Below the pieces are notes generated by a model. That model had not been told where the DNA came from and made no database searches. It saw only the letters and a program-made list of their open reading frames with translations. Below, piece after piece: positions 17,202 to 25,126 of a DNA stretch of 35,259 bases. This DNA comes from Bordetella parapertussis (lineage in GTDB: Bacteria; Pseudomonadota; Gammaproteobacteria; Burkholderiales; SG8-39). The number at the start of each line of letters is the position of its first letter. The stretch's first letter is position 1. The stretch spans positions 1 through 35,259 of the forward strand of contig CAMDFL010000030.1 of assembly GCA_945897475.1 (NCBI GenBank), given 5' to 3'. The position numbers and the translations under genes are program-made.

Positions 17202-18170
17202 TTACTCAGGTTTGAGATTCGCCGCCCGCGCGAGCTTGGCATATACATCCATGGAACGATCAATCTGATCGGCAAATTGCGCCGGCGAATTGGCAGTAAT
17301 AATCGTCCCGATCGCGTTCAAACGCTCGCGCACCTCGGGTGCGTTCATAGTTTCAACGATGTAAGCGTGAAAGCGGTTGGCGATTGCGGGCGGCAACTTG
17401 GCCGGGCCGTAGACCGCGATCCACGAACCGAACGAGGTAAATGCCGGAAGCGTCTCGGTCACCGTGGCGACCTGCGGCAGGCCTTGAAAACGGCGCGAGT
17501 ACATCACGCCGATAATTTTCACCGCGCCCTTTTGCACATGCTCCATTACCGTAGAAATTGGCAACACCAGCAGGGGAATGTGATTGCCCACCAGATCGGT
17601 GGTGGCCGGCCCGCCACCTTTATAGGGCACGTGGGTCATGCTGATCCCGGCAAGCGATGCAATGTATTCCATCGACAAATGCGCCTCGCCGCCGATGGCC
17701 GTGGTGCCAAATGAAATCTTGCCAGGATTGCGTTTGCCATAGTCGATTAATTCGGCGACGTTGTTCGGCGCAAACGCCGAGTTGGCGGCGACGCCAAGAA
17801 TAATCGTTGTAGCCGCAGTGATGGGTGTGAAGTCCTTCACCGGATCGTAAGACAGCGATTTGGAGGTGAACTTCGACAGCAGGTGCGCGGGACCCACCGT
17901 TACCAGGAAAGTATGCCCATCAGGCGCCGCGGTGGCCACGTTTTGCGCGCCGATCTGCCCGCCCGCGCCGGCTCTGTGTTCAACCACTGCGGGCTGTCCA
18001 AGGGCCTCGCGCATTCGCGGCGAAATGGTACGGGCAACCAGATCGGCCGCGCCGCCTGGAGGATATGCCGACACCAAGCGAATCGGTTTGTCGGGCCAGG
18101 ATTGCGCCAGCGCCGTGGAAGCGGCGAGCGCCGCGACAATCATCGCAATACTTCGCAAAAGATTCGACAT
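17202..18170 (-). CDS. Tripartite tricarboxylate transporter substrate-binding protein (Bug/TctC family)
   Basis: This is the third complete Bug/TctC protein, about 322 residues. A classic signal peptide (hydrophobic core AMIVAALAASTALAQ) is followed by SWPDKPIRLVSAYPPGGAAD, then PAVVEHRAGAGGQIGAQ and MTHVPYKGGGPATTDLVGNH, and the protein ends in NLKPE. The frame stays open far upstream, but ATG at 18170 begins the signal peptide and has AGG 6 bases before it. The segment between this gene and the TauD dioxygenase upstream is a triple 20/21-bp repeat (18182-18241) that covers the whole intergenic region. The order TauD - TctC suggests the dioxygenase acts on whatever this protein binds, which is only inference. 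No TctAB permease genes are nearby. Confidence 0.94.
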   Translation of the reverse strand: MSNLLRSIAMIVAALAASTALAQSWPDKPIRLVSAYPPGGAADLVARTISPRMREALGQPAVVEHRAGAGGQIGAQNVATAAPDGHTFLVTVGPAHLLSKFTSKSLSYDPVKDFTPITAATTIILGVAANSAFAPNNVAELIDYGKRNPGKISFGTTAIGGEAHLSMEYIASLAGISMTHVPYKGGGPATTDLVGNHIPLLVLPISTVMEHVQKGAVKIIGVMYSRRFQGLPQVATVTETLPAFTSFGSWIAVYGPAKLPPAIANRFHAYIVETMNAPEVRERLNAIGTIITANSPAQFADQIDRSMDVYAKLARAANLKPE

Positions 18171-18181
18171 TGTGCGCCTAG

Positions 18182-18241
18182 TAAGGGTCAGAGCCATCTC
18201 ATTAAGGGTCAGAGCGATCCAATAAGGGTCAGAGCGATCTA
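18182..18241. repeat. Three-copy 20/21-bp tandem repeat crossing the TauD stop codon
   Basis: Copies of TAAGGGTCAGAGCGATC (one with a C in place of G) start at 18182, 18203 and 18223, giving spacings of 21 and 20 bases. The third copy runs into the TAG stop of the TauD-like gene (18239-18241, minus strand). Read on the minus strand, the stop region contains CATTAGATCGCTCTGA, which recurs exactly in the array at 30411-30489. Confidence 0.92.
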
Positions 18242-19333
18242 ATGCGTCGCCGTCATTTCGTTTTCCCAGCGTTCGCTGGTCTCGAACACGATCTTGCCGG
18301 GAATCTTCGAGGGGAAGCCGCCACGCACCGCGCCCGCACTTTGATCCTTGTATATCCGGCCAAGCAAGGGCGACAGCTCTCGGCTGTTGGGCACCGCGAT
18401 CCACATGCGCAGCAAATGCCTCATGCGGTCGGCCTCGGGCCAATCCTCAAACGCCGTGCGTGCATGCATGCCAATGTGGTTGTTGATGAGCTGAAAATCG
18501 CCCGGTTGAAAATCAGTGACGAAATTGAATTCGGGGTCGGCGGCGATCTTGTCGTAGAGGTCGAGCGCCTCGATCTGCTTGGCGGTGATGCGCGGCGCAT
18601 CGGCAAAGGTCTGACCGTTCTTGATATGGCCCCTGACGTAACGGCAGGAAAAAAAACCATTCTGCAGGGTGAACAAGGGCTGCAGATACCACATGCTCTC
18701 CCCGGGTCGCTCCTGACCCTGCATGCTCCAGGCGTAGGGGTGATACAACTCATGCAACAAGTCAGGGCGGGTGCGCAGAATTTCGTTATGCACGGCAATT
18801 GAACTGACCACCAGCGAACGCCCGCCGCTCTTGGCGGCGCGCAGCACGAAAAGGCCTGTCACATCGGCGGTGTCGCAATGAAAACTCAGCTTGCCCGCTG
18901 TCTTATAGCCACGAAAACGCGCACTGTCGTCGGGGATCTTGATATCGCGAACATCGCCCAGGTAATCACCTTCGTCGCTCTGGGATATCGCGGTGCCAAT
19001 GTGCTTGCCCAATCCCCAATACAACATGCGCGCGTCTTCCTTGGAATAGCGCTCAACCGGGAAACCTCGCATGAGAAAGAAACCAGGGCCGTTCTCCAGC
19101 ATGTCCAGTGCCCGCTCGGCAATTTTTGCGAAACGCGGTAGTGGAAAATCGGATTTCTGCATGGTCTCAAGCGGCGCGTTGCGCGCCTTCCAGTTTTTTT
19201 GCGCGGCGTCGATCTCGGCAATATCTTCAACAGAGAGTTGCAGAAACCAATCGGAGGAACGCTTGACGATTTCGGCGCTGTTCCAGTTCGCGGGGGTCTC
19301 GATGGGTTTAGTGGGAACGATAATTTGCGACAT
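18239..19333 (-). CDS. TauD/TfdA family Fe(II)/2-oxoglutarate-dependent dioxygenase
   Basis: This is a 364-residue cytoplasmic oxygenase of the TauD/TfdA group, which hydroxylates a substrate using O2 and 2-oxoglutarate. The iron-binding facial triad is visible: His152 and Asp154 in SFHCDTADVTG, and His290 in NNHIGMHARTAF. Arg309 in RHLLRMWIAV is the expected 2-oxoglutarate anchor. The length is somewhat above typical TauD (about 280-300) because of an N-terminal extension of roughly 60 residues. The start is the ATG at 19333. It lies between an ornithine cyclodeaminase-like gene upstream and a TctC gene downstream on the same strand. The short gaps on both sides carry tandem repeats. The substrate is unknown. 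Confidence 0.92.
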   Translation of the reverse strand: MSQIIVPTKPIETPANWNSAEIVKRSSDWFLQLSVEDIAEIDAAQKNWKARNAPLETMQKSDFPLPRFAKIAERALDMLENGPGFFLMRGFPVERYSKEDARMLYWGLGKHIGTAISQSDEGDYLGDVRDIKIPDDSARFRGYKTAGKLSFHCDTADVTGLFVLRAAKSGGRSLVVSSIAVHNEILRTRPDLLHELYHPYAWSMQGQERPGESMWYLQPLFTLQNGFFSCRYVRGHIKNGQTFADAPRITAKQIEALDLYDKIAADPEFNFVTDFQPGDFQLINNHIGMHARTAFEDWPEADRMRHLLRMWIAVPNSRELSPLLGRIYKDQSAGAVRGGFPSKIPGKIVFETSERWENEMTATH

Positions 19334-19360
19334 GCTGCTACTCCTGATTGATTGGAAACA

Positions 19361-19387
19361 TCAAAATATCAGTGGCTCAAAATATCA
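19361..19387. repeat. Two-copy repeat (TCAAAATATCA) with 16-bp spacing at the stop of the ornithine cyclodeaminase-like gene
   Basis: TCAAAATATCA occurs at 19361-19371 and again, identically, at 19377-19387. The second copy includes the TGA stop (19385-19387, minus strand) of the ornithine cyclodeaminase-like gene. The spacing of 16 bases equals the period of the array at 20352-20415. Confidence 0.8.
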
Positions 19388-20326
19388 AAACGGCATCGGC
19401 ACGCCAAGCTTTTTCTCCAGCGCCCGTTCGTAAATCAAGGCGCCTGCCGCCGCATCTTCCAGCGCGATGCCTTGCGATTCAAACAGCGTGATCTCATCGG
19501 CAGAACGTCGTCCCGGCATGAAGCCTGCGACAATCGGCGCCAATTCATAGACTTTCTCCCAGGCGAGCGAACCGCGATCCGCAGACCAACAAAGATCCCC
19601 GCACTCGATCTTGGCACCCTCGACATCGTCAGTCGCAATCATTCCGCAGCGTGACACAGTCGTTTCATCAATCTCGCGATTGGTACGGGTATTGCCGCCC
19701 GCCGCGTTGATGTGGGTGCCAGGCTCGACCAGCTTGCCATCGAAGAGGGGCAGCGCGGAATTGGTAATGGTGCATATGATGTCGCGCCCTTTCACCGCTT
19801 CTTCCGGGGTATCGACCGGCGTGACCTCCTGGCCGATGAGCTTGCTCATTTTCTCAGCAAACGCACGGCGCTTTTGCGCGTCACGTCCATAGACATGAAT
19901 GGAAGTGAGTTTGCGCACCTGCGCGATGGCCTGAATCTGCGTTTCTGCTTGATGCCCGGTACCAAAACAACCCAATCTGGAAGCATCGGGACGCGCCATG
20001 TATTTCGTCGCCACGCCTGAGGCCGCGCCGGTACGGATCTGCCCCAGATTGCCCGAGCGAATAAAGGCGACGATGCCTTCCCCGCCTTTGTAGAGCACCA
20101 CATCCTGCCCTTTGCCCGCACCATAGGCCTTGAAAGCCAAGTAGGCTTTGCGATCCATAGCGCCGAACATCATCATGAATCGGCGCCCCTGAAACGGCAC
20201 GCGGCGGCGCGGTTGATTGGATGCGTGGCCTTCGGCCTTTTCGCGAAACATCTCCTCCAGCGCGGCAATACAGGAGGGCATATCCAACAAGCCCGCCACG
20301 CTTTTATCGTCCAGAAATATCGCCAC
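19385..20326 (-). CDS. Ornithine cyclodeaminase / mu-crystallin family protein
   Basis: This is a 313-residue NAD(P)-binding protein. The N-terminal part includes MMMFGAMDRKAYLAFKAYG. The Rossmann motif region reads SGVATKYMARPDASRLGCFG and continues TGHQA. ICTITNSALPLF and PGTHINAAGGN follow, as in the family. Members deaminate ornithine, reduce cyclic imines or act as N-substituted amino acid dehydrogenases, and the true reaction cannot be told from sequence. The start is GTG at 20326, supported by an unusually strong AGGAGG 5 bases upstream. It lies between pcaIJ upstream and the TauD dioxygenase downstream, all on the minus strand. Both of its flanking gaps contain short tandem repeats. 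Confidence 0.9.
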   Translation of the reverse strand: MAIFLDDKSVAGLLDMPSCIAALEEMFREKAEGHASNQPRRRVPFQGRRFMMMFGAMDRKAYLAFKAYGAGKGQDVVLYKGGEGIVAFIRSGNLGQIRTGAASGVATKYMARPDASRLGCFGTGHQAETQIQAIAQVRKLTSIHVYGRDAQKRRAFAEKMSKLIGQEVTPVDTPEEAVKGRDIICTITNSALPLFDGKLVEPGTHINAAGGNTRTNREIDETTVSRCGMIATDDVEGAKIECGDLCWSADRGSLAWEKVYELAPIVAGFMPGRRSADEITLFESQGIALEDAAAGALIYERALEKKLGVPMPF

Positions 20327-20351
20327 TCAAACCTCCTGTTGTAATCAATTG

Positions 20352-20415
20352 ATGCGCTGCGAATTTTATGCACTGCGAATTTAATTCACTGCGGGTTTCA
20401 TGCCCCTCGAATTAC
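20352..20415. repeat. Four-copy 16-bp tandem array crossing the pcaJ stop codon
   Basis: Units resembling ATGCACTGCGAATTTA start at 20352, 20368, 20384 and 20400, an exact 16-base period. The first two differ at only two positions; the last two are more diverged. The fourth unit contains the TAA stop of pcaJ (20412-20414, minus strand). The array fills most of the gap between pcaJ and the next gene downstream. Confidence 0.85.
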
Positions 20416-21086
20416 CGACTTTCCTTTTCCCACGATGGCGCCACCTTCGAGAGCAGCGGAACTCCGGTGAGCCTCTGCAATTCATCCATGGCCAGGCCAG
20501 GCGCCAGATCATAGGCCATGAGACCCTGAGGGGTCACCTCGATCACCGCGAGATCGGTGTAAATCCGGTCTACAACGCCCACGCCGGTCAATGGATAAGT
20601 GCAGCGAGCGACGATTTTCGATTCGCCCCTGCGCGTCAGATGCTCCATCATCACCCAGACGGATTTAGCGCCTACTGCAAGATCCATGGCGCCTCCGACG
20701 GCAGGAATCGCATCCGGCTCGCCGGTGCTCCAGTTGGCGAGATCACCGGTTTCCGAAACCTGGAACGCGCCCAATACGCAGATATCCAGATGCCCACCGC
20801 GAATCATGGCAAACGAATCCGCGTGATGAAAAAACGCGCCGCCGGCAAGCAAACTGACCGGCTGTTTGCCGGCATTCATCAGGTCAGGGTCGATCGCCCC
20901 AGGTCCAGGCGCCGGACCCATGCCTAAAATACCATTTTCGCTATGCAGAAGAATTTCGCGTTCGAGGGGCAGGTAGTCTGCTATCAGCGTGGGCAGGCCG
21001 ATACCCAGATTAACGCAGGCGCCCTCGTGTATATCGATTGCCACGCGGCGCGCCAGTTCGGCTCGGCTGCGACGGGTAACTGTCAT
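20412..21086 (-). CDS. pcaJ: CoA-transferase subunit B (3-oxoadipate / 3-oxoacid CoA-transferase beta subunit)
   Basis: This is the 224-residue beta subunit of a family I CoA-transferase, which moves CoA from succinyl-CoA to a 3-oxoacid. The active-site SENG motif is in LLHSENGILGMGP, with Glu50 the residue that forms the thioester. The VNLGIGLPTLIADYLP segment near the start and AVGGAMDLAVGAKSVWVMMEHL are typical of PcaJ/ScoB. Its start codon overlaps the end of the alpha-subunit gene by 4 bases (ATGA), so translation is coupled. PcaJ (3-oxoadipate) and ScoB/AtoA (acetoacetate) cannot be separated firmly by sequence. The aromatic-acid flavour of the neighbourhood and close similarity of the partner subunit to PcaI favour 3-oxoadipate. 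Confidence is high for the family and moderate for the symbol. Confidence 0.9.
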   Translation of the reverse strand: MTVTRRSRAELARRVAIDIHEGACVNLGIGLPTLIADYLPLEREILLHSENGILGMGPAPGPGAIDPDLMNAGKQPVSLLAGGAFFHHADSFAMIRGGHLDICVLGAFQVSETGDLANWSTGEPDAIPAVGGAMDLAVGAKSVWVMMEHLTRRGESKIVARCTYPLTGVGVVDRIYTDLAVIEVTPQGLMAYDLAPGLAMDELQRLTGVPLLSKVAPSWEKESR

Positions 21087-21808
21087 GACCGCCCCACCGA
21101 GGCCGGTTCCGCCCTGCCAGGGGCCACTTGCGAGCCGCCAGATTGACGTGGCACATGGACCACGCGGGAAACAAAGATCCCAGGCGTGACAATGGCCTCG
21201 GGATCAAGCTCCCCCAATTCCACAGTGCGATGCACCTGCACGATGCTGCATTTTGCAGCGCTCACCATCACCGGACCGAAATTGCGCGCGGTTTTTCGAT
21301 AAACGAGATTGCCCCAACGGTCTGCGGCTTCCGCCTTGATCAAGGCGAAGTCACCATGAAGTGGGTACTCAAGGACGAAATCGCGACCGTCAATGCGCCG
21401 AGACTCCTTTGCCTTGGCCAATTCGGTGCCAAACGCCGTCGGCGTGTAGAAAGCGCCTATTCCTGCGCCAGCCGCACGCAGGCGCTCAACCAGGGTGCCT
21501 TGCGGCACAAGCTCGAGTTCCAACTTACCGGAGCGGTACAAACCATCGAACACCTGGGAATCGGCATTGCGGGGAAACGAACAGATGATTTTGCGCACCC
21601 GGCCGGTATTGAGCAGCGCGGCGACGCCGGTCTCGCCCTGGCCGGCGTTGTTATTGACTATCACCAGATCCTTCGCCCCCTGCGCAATCAATGCATCGAT
21701 CAATTCATTGGGCATGCCGGCATCGCCGAAACCGCCTATCAGGATGGTGGAGCCATCCTGCACACCCGCAACAGCCGCCTCCAGTGAGCTCACGATCTTG
21801 TTAATCAT
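21083..21808 (-). CDS. pcaI: CoA-transferase subunit A (3-oxoadipate / 3-oxoacid CoA-transferase alpha subunit)
   Basis: This is the 241-residue alpha subunit of the same CoA-transferase. The CoA-binding region GSTILIGGFGDAGMPNELID and the later segments IVNNNAGQGETGVAALL, KIICSFPR, GAFYTPTAFGTELA, EYPLHGDFALIKA and YRKTARNFGPVM closely follow what I remember of Pseudomonas PcaI along the full length. The protein ends with a non-conserved tail of about 20 residues. The start is ATG at 21808, next to an AT-rich 98-base gap shared with orn that may hold its promoter. It is the first gene of a pcaIJ pair, with the ornithine cyclodeaminase, TauD and TctC genes further down the same strand. Acetoacetate specificity remains possible. 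Confidence 0.92.
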   Translation of the reverse strand: MINKIVSSLEAAVAGVQDGSTILIGGFGDAGMPNELIDALIAQGAKDLVIVNNNAGQGETGVAALLNTGRVRKIICSFPRNADSQVFDGLYRSGKLELELVPQGTLVERLRAAGAGIGAFYTPTAFGTELAKAKESRRIDGRDFVLEYPLHGDFALIKAEAADRWGNLVYRKTARNFGPVMVSAAKCSIVQVHRTVELGELDPEAIVTPGIFVSRVVHVPRQSGGSQVAPGRAEPASVGRS

Positions 21809-21906
21809 ATCGCCCCAGGAAGCATCAATTCATAACTTTAAATTATTAATAATATTAACTGGCGGGCGTTAACAACAATATATTATTTTATTTATGGAAT
21901 AAACCG
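21809..21906 (-). promoter_or_regulatory. AT-rich intergenic segment upstream of pcaI
   Basis: This 98-base gap lies between orn (which ends at 21907) and pcaI (which starts at 21808), both on the minus strand. It is much richer in A and T than its surroundings and contains the perfect palindrome ATTATTAATAAT near 21841-21852, with a GTTAAC site close by. An operator and promoter for pcaI is a reasonable guess, but no regulator gene is present and no firm -35/-10 pair can be assigned. Confidence 0.4.
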
Positions 21907-22455
21907 CTAAGCCATCCGAAGAAAATGCTCGCGGTAGTATTTTAATTCCTCGATGGATTCCTGGATATCGGCCAGCGCCTCGTGCTTGCCGTGCTTGGTC
22001 ATTCCCTTGGCAAGCTCCGGACGCCAGCGCTTCACCAACTCTTTCAAAGTCGAGACATCCAGGTTGCGATAATGAAAATACGCCTCCAACTTGGGCATGT
22101 AGCGGGCCAAGAAGCGGCGATCCTGACAAACCGAGTTGCCGCACATGGGCGAGATACCGCTGGGAACATATTGCGCCAGAAACGCAAGCATCAGCTGCTC
22201 GACCTCAGATACATCCCGGGTCGAGGCACGGACCTTCTCGATCAGGCCGCTACGGCCGTGGGTGCCCTTATTCCAACTGTCCATAGCATCAAGCACGGCG
22301 TCGCTCTGGTGCACCACCAGCACTGGCGCCTCAATAACGGTCTGCAAAGCCGAATCGGTGATGATGATCGCCACCTCTATAATCCGATCCGAATCAGGAT
22401 TGAGACCGGTCATCTCCATATCGATCCAAGCCAAGTTGTTCTGGTCCTGCGGCAT
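21907..22455 (-). CDS. orn: Oligoribonuclease (3'-5' exoribonuclease)
   Basis: This is a DEDDh exonuclease of about 182 residues that finishes RNA decay by degrading 2-5 nucleotide RNAs, including pGpG. Exonuclease motif I is [20 protein letters not shown] (Asp12, Glu14). The other DEDDh positions fall in [18 protein letters not shown] and in [15 protein letters not shown], which holds the His and final Asp. Length is normal. ATG at 22455 matches the usual start [18 protein letters not shown]. An in-frame ATG at 22494 would add 13 residues with no ribosome-binding site. It is divergent from the M48 protease gene, with a gap of only about 60 bases. It heads a block of housekeeping genes that contrasts with the accessory genes on either side. 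Confidence 0.97.
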   Translation of the reverse strand: MPQDQNNLAWIDMEMTGLNPDSDRIIEVAIIITDSALQTVIEAPVLVVHQSDAVLDAMDSWNKGTHGRSGLIEKVRASTRDVSEVEQLMLAFLAQYVPSGISPMCGNSVCQDRRFLARYMPKLEAYFHYRNLDVSTLKELVKRWRPELAKGMTKHGKHEALADIQESIEELKYYREHFLRMA

Positions 22456-22514
22456 CTGTTGGCACTCGAGGTGTGTAGAATCGGATTGTCGCATAACGCT
22501 GTATAGAATTTTTG

Positions 22515-23762
22515 ATGCACCCTTTCACCATCGCCTTCCTCCTCGCGCTAAGTCTGGCAACCGTCGTCAAACTCTGGCTCGCATACCGCCATGTGAGGCA
22601 TGTGGGCGGCAATCGCGAACTGCTGCCCCCAGAATTCGAGGGGAGCATCACCCTGGCCGCGCATCGCAAGGCAGCCGATTACACTGTCGCCAAGACGCGT
22701 CTGTCGATGATTGAAACAGCATTGGGCGCCTTGCTGGTGCTAGCTTTCACCCTTGGAGGCGGCCTGGAAGCATTAAGCGTGGCCTTGACTCAAGTGTTTG
22801 AATTCGGCGGCTATGTACACGGTATTGCGTTGATTTTTTCGGTGGTAGTGATCAGTGCCGTCATTGATCTGCCGTTCAGCATATACCGCAGCTTCGTGAT
22901 CGAAGAACGCTTCAATTTCAATCGCATGACGCCCGCACTTTTCATCACCGACTTTCTAAAGAGCGCAGCAGTAGGGGCGGCGCTGGGAATACCCCTGTTA
23001 TTTTGCGTGCTCTGGCTGATGGCGCAAATGGGCGAACACTGGTGGCTGACTGTCTGGCTGCTCTGGGCGGCATTCAACCTGCTGGCTCTCACCCTGTATC
23101 CAACGCTGATCGCGCCGCTTTTCAATAAGTTCAGTCCACTGGAGGACGCCAGCCTTCGCGAGCGCATCGAAGCGCTGCTGCTCAAATGCGGATTTCGCGC
23201 GCAGGGTCTGTTCGTCATGGATAGCTCGCGCCGCTCGAGTCACGGCAACGCCTACTTCACCGGTTTTGGCCGCGCCAAGCGCATCGTTCTTTTTGATACT
23301 TTGATACAACGACTGTCGGCCTCCGAAATTGAAGCGGTGCTTGCGCACGAACTGGGCCATTTTGCCCACCGCCATGTGTGGAAACGCATTGTGGTGCTGT
23401 TTATATCGAGCCTAGCCACGCTCTGGCTTCTTGGTCAACTAATTGATTTACATTGGTTTTATACCTCTCTTGGGGCACAAGACAAGAGCACCGCCATGGC
23501 CTTGCTGCTGTTTTTCATAGCGCTGCCTTCGTTTATTTTCCTGGTCCAACCGCTTGCCAGCTATTTTTCGCGGGTACAGGAATTCGAGGCTGACGCTTAC
23601 GCGGCCTCGCATGCGCGCGCCGAGGACTTGGTTCAAGCCTTGGTGAAACTCTATCGGGACAACGCTGCCACGCTGACACCCGATCCTGTGCATTCCGCCT
23701 TCTACGACTCGCATCCGCCGGCGATGACACGGATCGCCCGACTTCACCAGAGCCGAGCCTGA
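22515..23762 (+). CDS. M48 family metallopeptidase (Ste24/CAAX protease-like)
   Basis: This is a 415-residue integral membrane zinc protease. Several hydrophobic helices are visible (about 2-22, 65-85, 100-120, 150-172, 178-198 and two more after 290). The zinc motif is HELGH (His278, Glu279, His282) in [14 protein letters not shown], and the third ligand Glu is expected in [13 protein letters not shown]. The layout, with the zinc motif between transmembrane segments, matches Ste24-type rather than the shorter HtpX proteins. In bacteria such proteases act in membrane protein quality control; the exact role here is inferred. No ribosome-binding site precedes ATG 22515. A TATAGAAT box 8-15 bases upstream raises the possibility of leaderless or very short-leader transcription. 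Its TGA overlaps the next ATG (TGATG). Confidence 0.93.
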   Translation: MHPFTIAFLLALSLATVVKLWLAYRHVRHVGGNRELLPPEFEGSITLAAHRKAADYTVAKTRLSMIETALGALLVLAFTLGGGLEALSVALTQVFEFGGYVHGIALIFSVVVISAVIDLPFSIYRSFVIEERFNFNRMTPALFITDFLKSAAVGAALGIPLLFCVLWLMAQMGEHWWLTVWLLWAAFNLLALTLYPTLIAPLFNKFSPLEDASLRERIEALLLKCGFRAQGLFVMDSSRRSSHGNAYFTGFGRAKRIVLFDTLIQRLSASEIEAVLAHELGHFAHRHVWKRIVVLFISSLATLWLLGQLIDLHWFYTSLGAQDKSTAMALLLFFIALPSFIFLVQPLASYFSRVQEFEADAYAASHARAEDLVQALVKLYRDNAATLTPDPVHSAFYDSHPPAMTRIARLHQSRA

Positions 23763-24088
23763 TGAGAGATTTTTCACGCAGCCATTGCCGCCCTTTGATC
23801 AAGGGATCACCGCCTGTATCGGATGCCGAGATCACCGCCACGCTTGCCCAATTCGACGGCTGGGGCCTGGAGAACGGCGCCATAGTCAAAACCTTTTCCT
23901 TTCCCGATTACCAGCGAACGCTTGCATTCGTAAATGCCGTTGCCTGGATCGCTCAACGCGAAGACCATCACCCCGAATTGCAGGTCCATTACGACCGTTG
24001 CCGGGTGTTGCTCAATACGCATTCCATAGGCGGCATCTCCGAAAACGATTTCATCTGCGCGGCCAGAATCGAGGAGTTGCTTGCCTAA
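23762..24088 (+). CDS. phhB: 4a-hydroxytetrahydrobiopterin dehydratase (pterin-4a-carbinolamine dehydratase)
   Basis: This is a 108-residue PCD/DCoH-family protein that dehydrates 4a-hydroxytetrahydrobiopterin so that the pterin cofactor can be recycled. The active-site signature EDHHPELQVHYDRCRVLLNT contains His69 and His70, followed by His87 in NTHSIGGISENDF. All three active-site histidines are present. The ATG overlaps the TGA of the protease gene by one base (TGATG), and its own stop overlaps the start of rsgA by 8 bases, so the three genes form a translationally coupled operon. No phenylalanine hydroxylase is in the window, so its pterin partner is unknown. In betaproteobacteria this gene often sits beside rsgA without one. 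Confidence 0.95.
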   Translation: MRDFSRSHCRPLIKGSPPVSDAEITATLAQFDGWGLENGAIVKTFSFPDYQRTLAFVNAVAWIAQREDHHPELQVHYDRCRVLLNTHSIGGISENDFICAARIEELLA

Positions 24089-25004
24089 GCCGCAGGGCGC
24101 GAAAAGCCCGAATGGCAGCGGCGAGCGGCCCGAGACTCGGGAAGGCGAAGTGGTTGCGGCGCATGGACGCAACTTCCTGGTGGAGTCCGATGAAGGCGAA
24201 ATCATACAATGCTTGACCCGCGGCAAAAGAGCCTCGATCGCATGCGGCGATCGGGTGCTGACCGCGGCCTCGGGCGATGGCGTATCGGTAATCGAATCGG
24301 TATGCACGCGGCGCAGTCTTTTTTTACGCGCCGCAGCGCATCGAGAAAAACTGATCGCCGCCAACGCCACGCAACTCGCCTTGGTGGTGGCCACCGAACC
24401 CAGCTTTAGCGATGAACTGGTGATGCGCGCGATCGCGGCTGCGCAATATGCCGGATTGAAGACCCTGGTGATTCTCAACAAATCCGATATCGCCGACAAA
24501 CTCGATCAGGCACGTGCGCGCCTGAAAGGCCTCGAAAATGCCGGCTACCGGGTGATCGAAACCTGTGCGCTTGGCGACCTTCGAGCATTGGCTGCATTGC
24601 TCCATGGCGAGAAAAACGTGTTAACGGGGCAATCGGGAATGGGGAAATCCACCATCATCAACGGTCTTTGTCCGGGAGAGAATGCAGCCACACAGTCAAT
24701 TTCGCATTTTCTTGCCTCGGGCCGCCATACCACCAGCGACTCGCGCTTGTATCGGGTCGATGCGCAGACCTCGATCATCGACTCGCCAGGAATGCAGGAA
24801 TTTGGCTTGGCGCATCTGGGCCGCACCGACATAGAGGCATCCATGCCGGAGTTTGCGCCCTACCTTGGACAATGCCGATTTCAGGACTGCCGCCACGGCC
24901 CTGAACCGGACTGTGCATTACGCCAGGCAGTGGAAAAAGGACACATTGATGCGCGCCGCTTCGAGTTGTACCACCGGATCATAGGCGCATCATCAAGAAA
25001 TTAA
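24081..25004 (+). CDS. rsgA: Ribosome small subunit-dependent GTPase A
   Basis: This is a 307-residue circularly permuted GTPase that helps mature the 30S subunit. It has an N-terminal OB-fold domain (about 22-85), then the GTPase motifs in permuted order: G4 NKSD (133-136), G1 GQSGMGKST (183-191) and G3 DSPG (234-237). A C-terminal zinc knuckle follows with Cys265, Cys270, His272 and Cys278 (QCRFQDCRHGPEPDC). The start is TTG at 24081, with GAGGAG ending 4 bases upstream, overlapping the end of the dehydratase gene by 8 bases. No ATG in frame could give a complete protein, so the TTG is likely real. It is convergent with the CobD/CbiB-like gene. The gap contains a 13-bp tandem array. Confidence 0.96.
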   Translation: MPKPQGAKSPNGSGERPETREGEVVAAHGRNFLVESDEGEIIQCLTRGKRASIACGDRVLTAASGDGVSVIESVCTRRSLFLRAAAHREKLIAANATQLALVVATEPSFSDELVMRAIAAAQYAGLKTLVILNKSDIADKLDQARARLKGLENAGYRVIETCALGDLRALAALLHGEKNVLTGQSGMGKSTIINGLCPGENAATQSISHFLASGRHTTSDSRLYRVDAQTSIIDSPGMQEFGLAHLGRTDIEASMPEFAPYLGQCRFQDCRHGPEPDCALRQAVEKGHIDARRFELYHRIIGASSRN

Positions 25005-25035
25005 TAATGCGCCCGCATTGGCTGGACAATTGATC

Positions 25036-25126
25036 GTCAGTGCAATAGAGCAGTGCCATAGATCAGCGCAATAGGTCAGCGCAATAGGTCAGCGCAATTC
25101 GGCTGCGCAATACTTCAGCGCAATAA
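25036..25126. repeat. Seven-copy 13-bp tandem array crossing the stop of the CobD/CbiB-like gene
   Basis: Seven consecutive 13-base units with consensus GTCAGCGCAATAG run without any indel from 25036 to 25126. Units 3 to 5 are nearly identical; the outer ones are diverged. On the minus strand each unit carries TATTGCGCTGA or a close variant, which is the last coding stretch of the CobD/CbiB-like gene plus its TGA stop (25115-25117). Because 13 is not a multiple of 3, successive units place the TGA in successive reading frames. Confidence 0.93.

Noticed and set aside
18182..18241. CRISPR array
   Set aside because: The repeats are contiguous 12-24 bp tandem units without unique spacers of constant length and no cas genes are present; the same applies to the other arrays.
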